This document shows positions 46,352 to 54,616 of a DNA stretch of 64,000 nt, piece by piece. The notes beneath the pieces are model-generated. The model searched no databases. It had not been told where the DNA came from and saw nothing but the letters and a program-made list of their open reading frames with translations. Position 1 is the first letter of the stretch. Every line of letters starts with the position of its first letter. Source of the DNA: Alphaproteobacteria bacterium (GTDB lineage: Bacteria; Pseudomonadota; Alphaproteobacteria; TMED109); NCBI GenBank assembly GCA_022825235.1, contig JAJDYI010000035.1:1-64000 (forward strand), given 5' to 3'. The position numbers and the translations under genes were made by a program.

Positions 46352-46359
46352 CCTCGCTG

Positions 46360-47175
46360 TTGTCCTTTCTCGCCGAAGTCCAGTCGACCTTTCGCACCGC
46401 CATGGAACAAGGGGGTGACGAGGGAATAACGAGACTGCTCGCGCGGCCCTCCTCCGGCCCCGACATCACGACGCGGCTCGACATCTATCGGAACAACATC
46501 GCCTATGCGCTGGTGAGGGCACTGGAAGCGCTCTATCCCTCTCTTCGCCGGCTCATGGGCCAGGTGTTCTTTGAACAGATCGCCTCGGACTTCGCCCGAG
46601 CCCATCCCCCGCCCCATGGCCGTCTGGTCGAGTACGGGTTCGAGTTTCCGGGCTTTGTATCCGGTTATGAGGTGGCATCCGGCTACCCCTGGTTTGCCGA
46701 CGTGGCCCGGCTGGAAGTGGCCTGGCACCGTGCCTATGTCGCCGCGGAGGCGCCAAGCCTCCCAATCAGTGAACTCGGAGCCGTCCCGCCGGATCGGATG
46801 AGCATGATCGAGCTGGTCCTGCATCCGACCTGCCGATGGATGCAGTCGCGTTATCCGGTGTCCAAGCTGTGGCGGCTTGGCCGCGAGGAGAGCGAACCTG
46901 ATGGTCCCATCGAGGTTGAGGGCGGGCCCGAATGGCTTATGGTCATACGGCCGGAGGCGGAGGTCGAAGTACGGACGCTCTCGGAAGCCGGCTACCGGTT
47001 CGGACATGCGCTGAGCGAGGGACAGGTGTTGGGGGCGGCCTGGGAGGCCGCCTGCGATGTGGACCCGGACTTTGATCTCCAGGGGCACCTTGCAGGATTG
47101 TTTGCGGGCGGGACGTTTACCGACTATCGGCTCGCATCAGAGACATCTCATTCCCACGACGGAGACCGACCATGA
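46360..47175 (+). CDS. bufC: BufC-like DUF2063 partner protein
   Basis: A DUF2063 protein of 271 residues, the usual partner of MNIO enzymes, thought to bring the precursor peptide to the enzyme. Landmarks are TRLDIYRNNIAYALVRALEA, SLRRLMGQVFFEQIASDFAR and VARLEVAWHRAYVA. No ATG fits the family N-terminus; the TTG at 46360 gives LSFLAEVQSTFRTAMEQ, which resembles the family start, and ATG 46402 is the alternative. The open frame runs upstream to 45739 through bufB in another frame and is not protein-like there. It ends by overlapping doxX (ATGA). Confidence 0.85.
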   Translation: MSFLAEVQSTFRTAMEQGGDEGITRLLARPSSGPDITTRLDIYRNNIAYALVRALEALYPSLRRLMGQVFFEQIASDFARAHPPPHGRLVEYGFEFPGFVSGYEVASGYPWFADVARLEVAWHRAYVAAEAPSLPISELGAVPPDRMSMIELVLHPTCRWMQSRYPVSKLWRLGREESEPDGPIEVEGGPEWLMVIRPEAEVEVRTLSEAGYRFGHALSEGQVLGAAWEAACDVDPDFDLQGHLAGLFAGGTFTDYRLASETSHSHDGDRP

Positions 47176-47639
47176 GTGCACAAGCCAATGTCCTGAGGCA
47201 GATCGGCACGACCGTGAGCTGCGCGAACGCCGTGATGTCGCGCGTTCCTGACGGGTTGCTGCAGCTTCTCGCGCGGGTGGCAATTGCGCCGACGTTCTTT
47301 CGGTCGGGACAGGCAAAGATCAGCGGCTTCTCGGTCAACGACAGCACGGTCTTCCTGTTCGAGCACGAGTTCGGGATGCCGTTTCCCGTTCTCTCGGCTC
47401 ACCTCGCGGCGCTTGCGGAGAACATTCTTCCGGTCCTGCTGGTGGTCGGGTTCGCCACCAGGCTGTCGGCGCTGGCACTGTTCGTCATGACCATTGTCAT
47501 CCAGATCGTGGCGCCCCAGGGGTTCTGGACCTTCCACATTCTTTGGTTCGCTGTGCTGCTCTACGTTGTGGCGAAGGGTCCCGGACAGGTGTCGGTCGAT
47601 CACCTTATCGAACGAGCCTATCGGAACCGGACTGCGTAA
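47172..47639 (+). CDS. DoxX-family membrane protein
   Basis: A 155-residue polytopic membrane protein with about four hydrophobic segments and the DoxX hallmark LLARVAIAPTFFRSGQAKI followed by AHLAALAENILPVLLVVGF. DoxX proteins commonly close bufferin operons and may work in electron supply or in the membrane step, but the exact role is unsettled. It overlaps bufC by 4 bases, and it is the last gene of the operon; the next gene converges. Confidence 0.85.
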   Translation: MSAQANVLRQIGTTVSCANAVMSRVPDGLLQLLARVAIAPTFFRSGQAKISGFSVNDSTVFLFEHEFGMPFPVLSAHLAALAENILPVLLVVGFATRLSALALFVMTIVIQIVAPQGFWTFHILWFAVLLYVVAKGPGQVSVDHLIERAYRNRTA

Positions 47640-47818
47640 TTGGCCCTACCACAGCGTCCTCAGGCGGGCTGACCGAGCTCACCCGTAGAGGTCCGAACGG
47701 CGGCGGTGCGCCGGGCGGAACACGCCCACTCCGACCGGGTGCTGGCGGGCGGGCAAACCGGCACGTCCGTTCCCGGCTCCGGTGCGCCCGCCCAGGTACC
47801 TGGTCGGCCGCGCGATGA

Positions 47819-49210
47819 CTACAGCGGACCGCCCCGGGCCTTGAGCAACGCGGCGAATTCGCGCCGCGTCTTCGGGCCAAACGTCAGGAAATGAGGGTCG
47901 GGGGCGGAGCGGTACCGGGCGCGCTGCTTGCCGACGCGGTCACGGCCTGCCCTCTGCCGCACTTCCTCCACATCGATCCCGTAGACCCTGGCCGCGTTGA
48001 GACCGAAGATCCGTGCCCGCAGGGCATCGGTCATCGGGGCGTAGCCGTGCGCCTCCTGCAGGGCTTCAGAAATCTGGAACGTGCGGAAGGCCTGGATCTG
48101 GTCCTGCGGCGAGCCGTACCAGATGCAGTCGGAGCCGTAGAGCACGTTGTTCTCGCCGATGTGCTTCACGAGCTTCCCGACCACGTGCGCGGCGCCGTCG
48201 GGGTCCCGCATCAGGAACCGCCAGGTACTGCCGAGTTCCGCGTACACGTTGGCGTTGCGGCCGATCCCGCTTTCCTCGACCGAACGAATCAGCTCGTCGA
48301 CGCCCTCGCCACGGTCCGGATCGTACGGCCCCTCGGACTGGCCGCTGATGAACCCTGAGTGATAGACGAGGAAATTCACGTCCGGGAACATCTTCGCAGC
48401 GGGCCCGATATCGCTGGACAGGCTGTGCTGATACGACCGACGGCCAAACGGTAGCCCCTTGTGCACGCAGATGTTCTTGACTCCGAGCGCTCGTGCCTTC
48501 TCGATCAGCGCAACGCCAGGCCCGGGCTCGTGCAGGAAGAACCCCGGCGCGCCGTCGGGGCCCCATTGCGTGTACGTCTTCCAGGCGGACACACCCCATC
48601 GCTCGGCCAGTTCGTCCATGCCATCCAGGTCACCGTCCTGGTTGGGGTTGACGCGGCCGTGAATCAGCAGGCGGTGGCTCCCTTCCATGGCCTCGATGAT
48701 GCGTCGGGTTTCATCTGCTTCCTCGATTGTAAGGAGTTCCCGCTCACGGTTCGACGGAATGAAGGACAGCACCATCATGTCGGTATCGGAATCCAGGAAG
48801 ATGTCCTTGATGAACGCTTCCGATCCACCAAGCCCGACCTGTCCGAGCCCGTGCTGACCCACGAAATGCCCCTGCACATCGAACACGAACTCGCGGCCCT
48901 CGAGGCTTTCTCTCGCCGCATCGACGTCCAGGGCAGCGACTTGCGGGAGGTCGAAGAATCCGCCGGTCCGTCCCGCCTCGGCATTTGCGCGGTTGAACGC
49001 GAGCAGCGACGCCGCGGCACCGGCCGAGGACACCAGGAATGCGCGCCGGGACAACCCCAAACGCCGGGAATGCTCGTTCACCCATTGGTGCGCCAGGCGA
49101 TTGGCACCGCGACCTACCGAGTCCAGCGGCACCGGAACAAACTCACCATTCGAGGTGGAATCGATTTTGATCGGCAGCCTCACGCCGTCCGGGTCGTTCC
49201 GAAATTTCAC
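47819..49210 (-). CDS. Tat-exported amidohydrolase-2 family protein
   Basis: A TIM-barrel metal-dependent hydrolase of 463 residues in the amidohydrolase-2 (ACMSD-like) family. The twin-arginine signal SRRAFLVSSAGAAASLLAF starts near residue 54 after an unusual 50-residue cytosolic leader. Barrel markers include FVFDVQGHFVGQHG (HxH-type metal site replaced by QGHF), WKTYTQWGPDG, NICVHKGLPF and GSDCIWYGSPQDQ near the C-terminus. The substrate is unknown; some homologues decarboxylate or hydrolyse aromatic compounds. The long leader may mean a later start. Monocistronic. Confidence 0.8.
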   Translation of the reverse strand: MKFRNDPDGVRLPIKIDSTSNGEFVPVPLDSVGRGANRLAHQWVNEHSRRLGLSRRAFLVSSAGAAASLLAFNRANAEAGRTGGFFDLPQVAALDVDAARESLEGREFVFDVQGHFVGQHGLGQVGLGGSEAFIKDIFLDSDTDMMVLSFIPSNRERELLTIEEADETRRIIEAMEGSHRLLIHGRVNPNQDGDLDGMDELAERWGVSAWKTYTQWGPDGAPGFFLHEPGPGVALIEKARALGVKNICVHKGLPFGRRSYQHSLSSDIGPAAKMFPDVNFLVYHSGFISGQSEGPYDPDRGEGVDELIRSVEESGIGRNANVYAELGSTWRFLMRDPDGAAHVVGKLVKHIGENNVLYGSDCIWYGSPQDQIQAFRTFQISEALQEAHGYAPMTDALRARIFGLNAARVYGIDVEEVRQRAGRDRVGKQRARYRSAPDPHFLTFGPKTRREFAALLKARGGPL

Positions 49211-49527
49211 GAAGATCTCCCCTGACCCAGCATGTCGCCACTCACCTTACATTACATTCGTCAGCCAGCCTGCAAATGAGGTTCGCACGGTTGGGCGGAT
49301 TCGCCGCGTGCTTCCGGACAACGGGCCGCCTCCAAGCTGGCGGCACTGGGTGCCGGAATTCCCGTAAATGGTCCGTGCGGCCGCGACGTCAGGTCGCGCT
49401 GGTATCGGCCGGGTTAGGAACACGCTTGCTTCGTGAGATGGCCGCACACCTCCTCTGCCGCCGCCGGCAACGACAACAGGCCGGACTCCCTGCATCCGGC
49501 CTACCCCGGTTCTGGTAGAATCCCCTG
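49211..49527. other. Intergenic region between divergent genes
   Basis: About 317 bases between the Tat amidohydrolase (minus strand) and the small membrane protein (plus strand). It must hold both promoters, but no clear -10/-35 pair was found. No gene or repeat seen. Confidence 0.4.
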
Positions 49528-49860
49528 ATGGCCACGACAGCACCCGACGTTCACGACGCCCTTGTCAAGGCCGGCGTCGACCAGGCGGCCGCCAACGCGA
49601 TCGCCCGGGGGCTGGCTCGTCCCGCCGGGCCGTCAGCCATGTCGATCCTGACCGCGGCCACGTTGGCCGGGTTCACCCTCCTCGGCCTCGGGCTCGGCTG
49701 GGTGAAAAGCGACCTGGCCGACGTGCGTGCTGGACTACGCACGGAAATCGCCGCCGTCAATGGCCGCATCGACGCCGTCAACAGCCGGCTGTCCAGCGTG
49801 GAGGAACGCCTCACGCGCATTGAAACGCTGCTTGAGGAGCGCCTGCCTCCTCGCCCCTGA
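49528..49860 (+). CDS. Small membrane protein with coiled coil
   Basis: A 110-residue protein not assigned to a family. One membrane segment (about 37-58, SILTAATLAGFTLLGLGLGW) is followed by a coiled coil (about 60-105) with regular spacing: IAAVNGRIDAVNSRLSSVEE. Topology suggests the coiled coil may oligomerise on one face of the membrane. It resembles the hydrophobic-then-coiled-coil layout of many small phage or plasmid proteins, but nothing links it to those here. Convergent with the porin gene. Confidence 0.55.
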   Translation: MATTAPDVHDALVKAGVDQAAANAIARGLARPAGPSAMSILTAATLAGFTLLGLGLGWVKSDLADVRAGLRTEIAAVNGRIDAVNSRLSSVEERLTRIETLLEERLPPRP

Positions 49861-50120
49861 CCCGTGCAGTTGCGGATTCGCACCGGCTCCAATCGATTGC
49901 TGACATGTGTACTGGCGAGAAGCCGCCAAGGCCGACTTTGCCGGCCTAAAGTTTGAAGTTTCTGCAGGGTGGATTGCTGGGCGTCGGGATGTACCGTTCA
50001 CGCTGATCCACCGCATTCGCGCTGGGCTGACGCAGTTTGAAGGCATGGCAGATACAGCCCCGTCCCAAAATCGGGAAGCTGCGCCTGTACTCGTGAGGTC
50101 TGGCCGCGCCAAACCAAAGT

Positions 50121-50168
50121 GCCGCCATCAACTGCCCGAACCCGCGGGTTCCTGCAGTTGACGACGGC
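50121..50168. repeat. 48-bp near-perfect palindrome
   Basis: Two 24-base arms meet without a spacer at CCCG|CGGG. Going outward, GAACCCG/CGGGTTC and CAACTGC/GCAGTTG pair perfectly, and GCCG/CGGC closes the ends; 20 of 24 positions pair. It lies in the 460-base gap between convergent genes (49528-49860 plus strand; porin minus strand). It may be a bidirectional terminator, a protein-binding site, or a mobile palindrome. The remainder of 49861-50322 holds no gene that could be supported. Confidence 0.6.
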
Positions 50169-50322
50169 ACATGCGTCACTTGCCCAAATGTCTGATCCGT
50201 TTCGATGCGCCCGACTGAGCGCCATCAAGCGCAAGCACAGGCAATGTACCGGCACTGACCCAAGTCACCAGCAAGGTCAGAGGCACGACGCCGCGACCGG
50301 TTGATGACCCGCGTGTCAGTCG

Positions 50323-51039
50323 TCAAAAACCTCGCGAAATTGACACGCCGAAAATTCCGTCCTCCTGCACAATTTCGCTGGGGCGACTTGCAAGACCACT
50401 GCACCTCGGCTCACGGTCACTGCGATCAGAATAGAACGCGCTCAAGCCAAAGCCGTTGAACGAGGTGTCCAGCGACACGTGATACCAGTCATAGTCGTCA
50501 CAATTCGGCCGGTTGTTGTCCTGGCCATAGGTTGCCGACACACTGAACGGAGCATCCCCGAATGGCACCGTAACTCCGAACTGAGGACGGTTGTGCCCGC
50601 TCGTAGTTTGGCCTTGGCCATCCTGATCCGGCCACGTCGGGAACAGCACCCTGCCCCAAACGCTTGCCATCCCGAGATCAGCACTCAGCTTCAAGCGAAG
50701 CTCGAACAGATTCTCTTCGGTCGCACCCGGATAGGTCAGGTAGATCAGATCGACGCTCCACCCGAGGCTATCCGTCAGCGAACCTCCGCATCCAGTCTCG
50801 TAGTCGATCTCAATGCCACTACCGTAGTTAATGCTCGACGCCCAGAACCCTGCATAGCAAGCGTCGAAATTGTAGTACATGCTGCCCTGGAGGGCCGGGT
50901 CCTCGCCAGATTCGGACCCGCCTTGCCAGGCATAGTGGGATGCCAGCTTTAGGCCGCCGGAAAACTCTGCGTTTGCTGCCCCATGCAGCGATACGCTGAG
51001 GAAGACAGCAAGAATTCCGATACCAACCGACTGTTTCAT
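50323..51039 (-). CDS. TorF-family outer-membrane beta-barrel
   Basis: A 238-residue outer-membrane protein with a signal peptide (about 1-24, ending AANA) and alternating strands typical of the TorF putative porin family (TIGR02001): FSGGLKLASHYAWQGGSES near the start of the barrel, and a C-terminal phenylalanine (SISRGF), the sorting signal for barrel insertion. A strong ribosome site, AGGGGGA, precedes the ATG. A TTGACA box (51177-51172 on the minus strand) lies upstream, but with a poor -10. Four mature cysteines are unusual for a porin. Confidence 0.75.
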   Translation of the reverse strand: MKQSVGIGILAVFLSVSLHGAANAEFSGGLKLASHYAWQGGSESGEDPALQGSMYYNFDACYAGFWASSINYGSGIEIDYETGCGGSLTDSLGWSVDLIYLTYPGATEENLFELRLKLSADLGMASVWGRVLFPTWPDQDGQGQTTSGHNRPQFGVTVPFGDAPFSVSATYGQDNNRPNCDDYDWYHVSLDTSFNGFGLSAFYSDRSDREPRCSGLASRPSEIVQEDGIFGVSISRGF

Positions 51040-51345
51040 GATCTGTTCCCCCTATGAACGGCGCCTTGGCCCGGGAAAGTGCCATCCGTCACGCGCTGAA
51101 TGAGCTGGACAGAAGCGGTCGTCTCTTCCGGTGCACTCCGGCTGAGTTTCCCTACTACCCTAGTGCCGTTTTGTCAAGTAATGCGATAGGTTAAGCCGAG
51201 CTTCGCCCCTGGCCGCATCATGATGGTGCGGACCTTCCTTGCGCGTGATACCGATCCGGCAGCGCGGATCACGCAGGGGAGGTGGCGGTCTTCGACGGGG
51301 CAGGACATCAGGTACGGCCGCGACGAAAAAACTACGTGCCTATAC
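51040..51345. other. Intergenic region upstream of the porin gene
   Basis: About 306 bases between the DUF1499 gene and the TorF porin gene, both on the minus strand. A perfect TTGACA -35 box (minus strand, 51177-51172) is present, but the -10 region is weak. No gene seen. Confidence 0.35.
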
Positions 51346-52122
51346 TCAGATCGACTTGTCAAGGGCATCTAGATACGCACGGATGCGCGCTGCGTTGACC
51401 CCCACGTCACTGCGACCGACCCGGCTGAGGGAGCGCACGTCAACGCGAGACCCCGCATCGCCGTCGGCCGCAAGCACCCGGACCACGATATCGTCCTTGA
51501 AGCCATACCAGGTCGACGTGTCCGTCGCCTCAATTCGGCCCAGCGCGCGATCTGCCGCGACGATCTCCCATTCCATGCTTTCGGCGACCTCGAGGGCGCG
51601 GTCATACGCCGTCTCGGGATCCGCCTCTGCGAGCAGCGACGTGAGGTCGGGATACCCGCATTCCTGCTGACGGGCGATCGGGTCCCCTGCATAGTCATGG
51701 GGATTGGCGCCCTCCGCCTCGCGCGCCGCAACCACCGCGATGAAAGCGGGCGGATTGACCGTGTCCGTCGTGATGTCATGGATGAACGGGACGCTCTTCA
51801 CGGTCACCCACTGCTGGTAAATCGTGTGGCAGCTGTAGCCACCGACGACAACCCCGATCAGCGACAGCACCATGCCCGGAACCTTGCCCGGAAGGCTTCG
51901 GCCCAAGCCGATCAGCGAGATCGCGCCGCCGGCAAACGCAGCGTAAGCGGCATAATCCGTGAGCGTCAGCAATGCGAAACCGTACGACCAAAGGCCAAGA
52001 CGGTAGCCAAACGCGGCCGCCATCATCACGACCGCTCCCAGGATCGCCACCCCAAACCCCAGAAGGGCAATTCGCGAAATCGGCGCGCGGCCGCTCGAAA
52101 TGTTCTCGCGTTGCTCGCTCAT
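51346..52122 (-). CDS. DUF1499 family membrane protein
   Basis: A 258-residue protein. The N-terminal half has three to four hydrophobic segments (about 16-42, 50-72, 80-102). The C-terminal half (140-255) is a DUF1499 domain with YDRALEVAESMEWEIVAAD, IEATDTSTWYGFKDDIVVRV and SRVDVRSLSRVGRSDVGVN. The function of DUF1499 is not known; it is widespread in alphaproteobacteria. The start at 52122 is the first ATG of the frame. Confidence 0.75.
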   Translation of the reverse strand: MSEQRENISSGRAPISRIALLGFGVAILGAVVMMAAAFGYRLGLWSYGFALLTLTDYAAYAAFAGGAISLIGLGRSLPGKVPGMVLSLIGVVVGGYSCHTIYQQWVTVKSVPFIHDITTDTVNPPAFIAVVAAREAEGANPHDYAGDPIARQQECGYPDLTSLLAEADPETAYDRALEVAESMEWEIVAADRALGRIEATDTSTWYGFKDDIVVRVLAADGDAGSRVDVRSLSRVGRSDVGVNAARIRAYLDALDKSI

Positions 52123-52361
52123 GGTCCTCTCCCCATCGCTATCGCTGCTCTACCCCGAGGGCAGACGGCACGGCGGATGCCACCGCACGGCGGGGTGAGC
52201 ATACCGCTCACCTCTTCGATGCCCTCCTGCACCTGTTCCAGCACCGTGGACGCCGAGGCCGCTTCGCTCCGGCCCGGGCTCGCAACGGCGTGTTCCCTAT
52301 GGGCTGGGCCAAAGACCGGAAGCCGGGGCCCGCTCAGCGGCAATGGACACCCGGCCGCCCG

Positions 52362-53150
52362 TCATGAATGCCCGGCCGCTTCGCCGGTACAGGTGGCCCG
52401 GATCGTCGCGGCTCCATCCCGGAAAGCCTGTTGCAGCAGCCAAGCGTCACCCGAATAGCAAAAGAAATCCACGCCAGCGCCGAACAAGGCCGGCGCCGCC
52501 GCGGGATCCATGATCAGGCGACCCAGCGACTTGTTGTGCCGACGCGCAGCTTCCTCGGTACGTGCGACCGCATCCTTGAACGCAGGATGATCAAACTCGC
52601 CCGGTATCCCCAGGCTGACGCTCAGGTCGAAGTGCCCGATCCAGAGTAGGTCGATCTCCGGGAGTGCCGCGATGGCATCGATGTCTTCGGCCGCCCCCCT
52701 GGTCTCGACCAGCACGGCCAGCACCGTACGGTCATTGGCCGCCGAGAACTTGTCGGCCACCGGCCCCGCCGTGAAACGGTCGTGCTGAATGCTGAGGGCC
52801 ACCCCCCGTTCTCCCTCTGGCGGGTACTTGGACACCTGTATGAGAGCCTGCACGTCGGCCAGCGACTCCGCTTTCGGCACCATGACGCCTTCGGCGCCGG
52901 CGTCGAGCGCTCGGTTGACGTGGTGCCCCTCTCCGGATGGAACGCGCACCAATGTGGGCAATCCGGCCGCCTCCATGTAACGGAGCGCAGCTTTCAGCGC
53001 GTCCATGCCGAAGCCGCTGTGTTCGGTATCGAGGAAGGCAAAATCGCAACCGGCCGCCTTCAGCACATGGCCGATTCCCGGCGTGTTGAACTCGACCACG
53101 AACGTCCCCGTCTTCAGCGACCGGGACCGAGTCATCTCTTTGAGGGTCAT
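52362..53150 (-). CDS. HpcH/HpaI-family aldolase
   Basis: Class II (metal-dependent) pyruvate or oxo-acid aldolase of 262 residues. The metal and substrate sites are in FAFLDTEHSGFG, VPKAESLADV and VETRGAAEDIDAIAALPEID, and in the WIGHFDLSVSLGIPG loop. Relatives cleave 4-hydroxy-2-oxo-heptanedioate, 2-dehydro-3-deoxyglucarate or similar acids; the exact substrate is open. The ATG at 53150 has AAGGAA 8 bases upstream, and the longer reading to 53333 lacks family similarity. Monocistronic. Confidence 0.85.
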   Translation of the reverse strand: MTLKEMTRSRSLKTGTFVVEFNTPGIGHVLKAAGCDFAFLDTEHSGFGMDALKAALRYMEAAGLPTLVRVPSGEGHHVNRALDAGAEGVMVPKAESLADVQALIQVSKYPPEGERGVALSIQHDRFTAGPVADKFSAANDRTVLAVLVETRGAAEDIDAIAALPEIDLLWIGHFDLSVSLGIPGEFDHPAFKDAVARTEEAARRHNKSLGRLIMDPAAAPALFGAGVDFFCYSGDAWLLQQAFRDGAATIRATCTGEAAGHS

Positions 53151-53586
53151 GGTGATTCCTTCCACCTGCGCGGTGCATCTGGGGCTAGGTGAAGCGTTCC
53201 CGTATCTGCCAAGCCTGCAAGGATCCGATCTCAAGCCTCGGCGGTCGAGACCGGTACCGGAACCTGGCAGGATGCGCCTGCAGTCGGGATGGACGCGGCC
53301 AGAAAGGGAAGGATAGTGCTCTTCTCGAAACACGGGGTCGTGCGACGGCGTCCGCCGCTCCGGCCGGGCTCACACCGGCCGCACGAAGCGCCGCCGCGCG
53401 TGATCTGCGCTTTGACCGCGGACGCCTGGCCCCGGCGGGGCCGGGCCGCCTTGCGATCGTGAAGCGGGCAAATTGCAGCGATGCCGACTCAGCTAGCGGC
53501 GACCGCTGGGTCCGTCGGCAGGGCCGCCATCGCGGCAGGGCAGTTTTGGCCGCACTCTCTGCACGACCGCGGCGACGCCGGGCGGC
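53151..53586. other. Gene-free stretch between aldolase and apbE
   Basis: About 436 bases on the 3' side of apbE and the 5' side of the aldolase gene (both minus strand). The frames in it are antisense or low-complexity and not protein-like. The aldolase promoter should lie in it but is not obvious. Confidence 0.35.
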
Positions 53587-54609
53587 TCACGCACCCAGCG
53601 GGCGCGCCACCCCCGAATTGTCGACCACACGGACTCCGACGTTTGGCAGTCTGGCCGCGATATCCGCAGCCGCCGGTTCCGGCATGACCGCAAATGCGGT
53701 GGCCAGCGCGTCCGCCTCGGTGGCAGTCCCGGCAATCACGGAGACGCTGCGGTGGCGATGGGCAGACCGTGTCGTGGCCGGATCGAAGATGTGGTGCCAC
53801 TCCCCTTCCGCATCGAACCGCGTGCCGTAGCCACCGGATGTGGCGATGGCCTCGTCATCGAGCGGAAGCGTCTCGACCAGGGTCTCGCCACCGGGGTCGG
53901 GAATCCCGATCCGCCAGGGACGGCCCTCCGGGTGATCCCCGAGCGCACGTGTCTCGCCCAGTTCCACCAGCACGTGTTGGAGCCCCCCTTCCCGGAGGCG
54001 GTCGGCCACGCGATCCGTGATGAACCCCTGGGCGATTCCGTTCAGCGTCATGGCCATGCCGGGGCGCACAAACCGGATGGCCTGGGCCGAGGCATCCACC
54101 CCCCGCCAGTCCACGAGCCCACGGAGTAGGTCCAGGTCCTGCGGCGACGGCGGCGTTCCCGTGGTGCGAAAACTCTCGGCCGTGACGTCCCAGATCGGCT
54201 GCACCGTTGGATCGAAGGCACCGCCGCTCAGCTCCGACACCCGGGCGGATTCGTCCAGCAGCTGCAGGAAGGCCTGGTCGGGGCTGTCGAGCCGGCCCGT
54301 ACGGTTCAGCCGCGAGATCGCCGATCCGGACCGGTGCAGGCTGAACTGGTCCTCGAAGAAATGGATGTCATCGGCGACCCGCGCGAGCAACCTCCGTGCA
54401 TGTGCCGGATCCTCGTGGTACAGCACGATCCTCGCTGGTGAGCCCAAGGCAAGCCCGCTCCATTCGACGGCCTCGAGTTCTCGCGAACCGCCCAGGAGCA
54501 GCGCCCCCCCTCCCAACGTGAGTCCGCCCGCAGTAGCGCCCAGGATCGTGATGGCGCGCCGGCGACTGATTCCGCTGGCGGCGCGTTCGGGGATGCGTCG
54601 TGAAGCCAT
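53587..54609 (-). CDS. apbE: FAD:protein FMN transferase ApbE
   Basis: Exported enzyme of 340 residues that attaches FMN covalently to a threonine of redox membrane proteins. A twin-arginine signal (SRRRAITILGATAGG, from residue 15) precedes the ApbE domain, with FSLHRSGSAISRLNR, GAFDPTVQPIWD, the FAD-binding LNGIAQGFITDRVADRL, ATSGGYGTRF, and HHIFDPAT. Threonine/serine at the catalytic loop is present. ATG at 54609 follows AAGGA at 5 bases. The RND permease stop is only 8 bases upstream, so apbE probably belongs to that operon; no Nqr, Rnf or other flavinylated partner is in the window. Confidence 0.9.
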   Translation of the reverse strand: MASRRIPERAASGISRRRAITILGATAGGLTLGGGALLLGGSRELEAVEWSGLALGSPARIVLYHEDPAHARRLLARVADDIHFFEDQFSLHRSGSAISRLNRTGRLDSPDQAFLQLLDESARVSELSGGAFDPTVQPIWDVTAESFRTTGTPPSPQDLDLLRGLVDWRGVDASAQAIRFVRPGMAMTLNGIAQGFITDRVADRLREGGLQHVLVELGETRALGDHPEGRPWRIGIPDPGGETLVETLPLDDEAIATSGGYGTRFDAEGEWHHIFDPATTRSAHRHRSVSVIAGTATEADALATAFAVMPEPAAADIAARLPNVGVRVVDNSGVARPLGA

Positions 54610-54616
54610 GAAGTCC

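Noticed and set aside
45739-46359. Upstream extension of the bufC frame
   Set aside because: It overlaps bufB in another frame and is arginine-rich without DUF2063 similarity.
37237-49996. The 17-base string GGCGTCGGGATGTACCG occurs at both 37237-37253 and 49980-49996
   Set aside because: Flanking sequences do not match; one such coincidence is near chance in a window this size.
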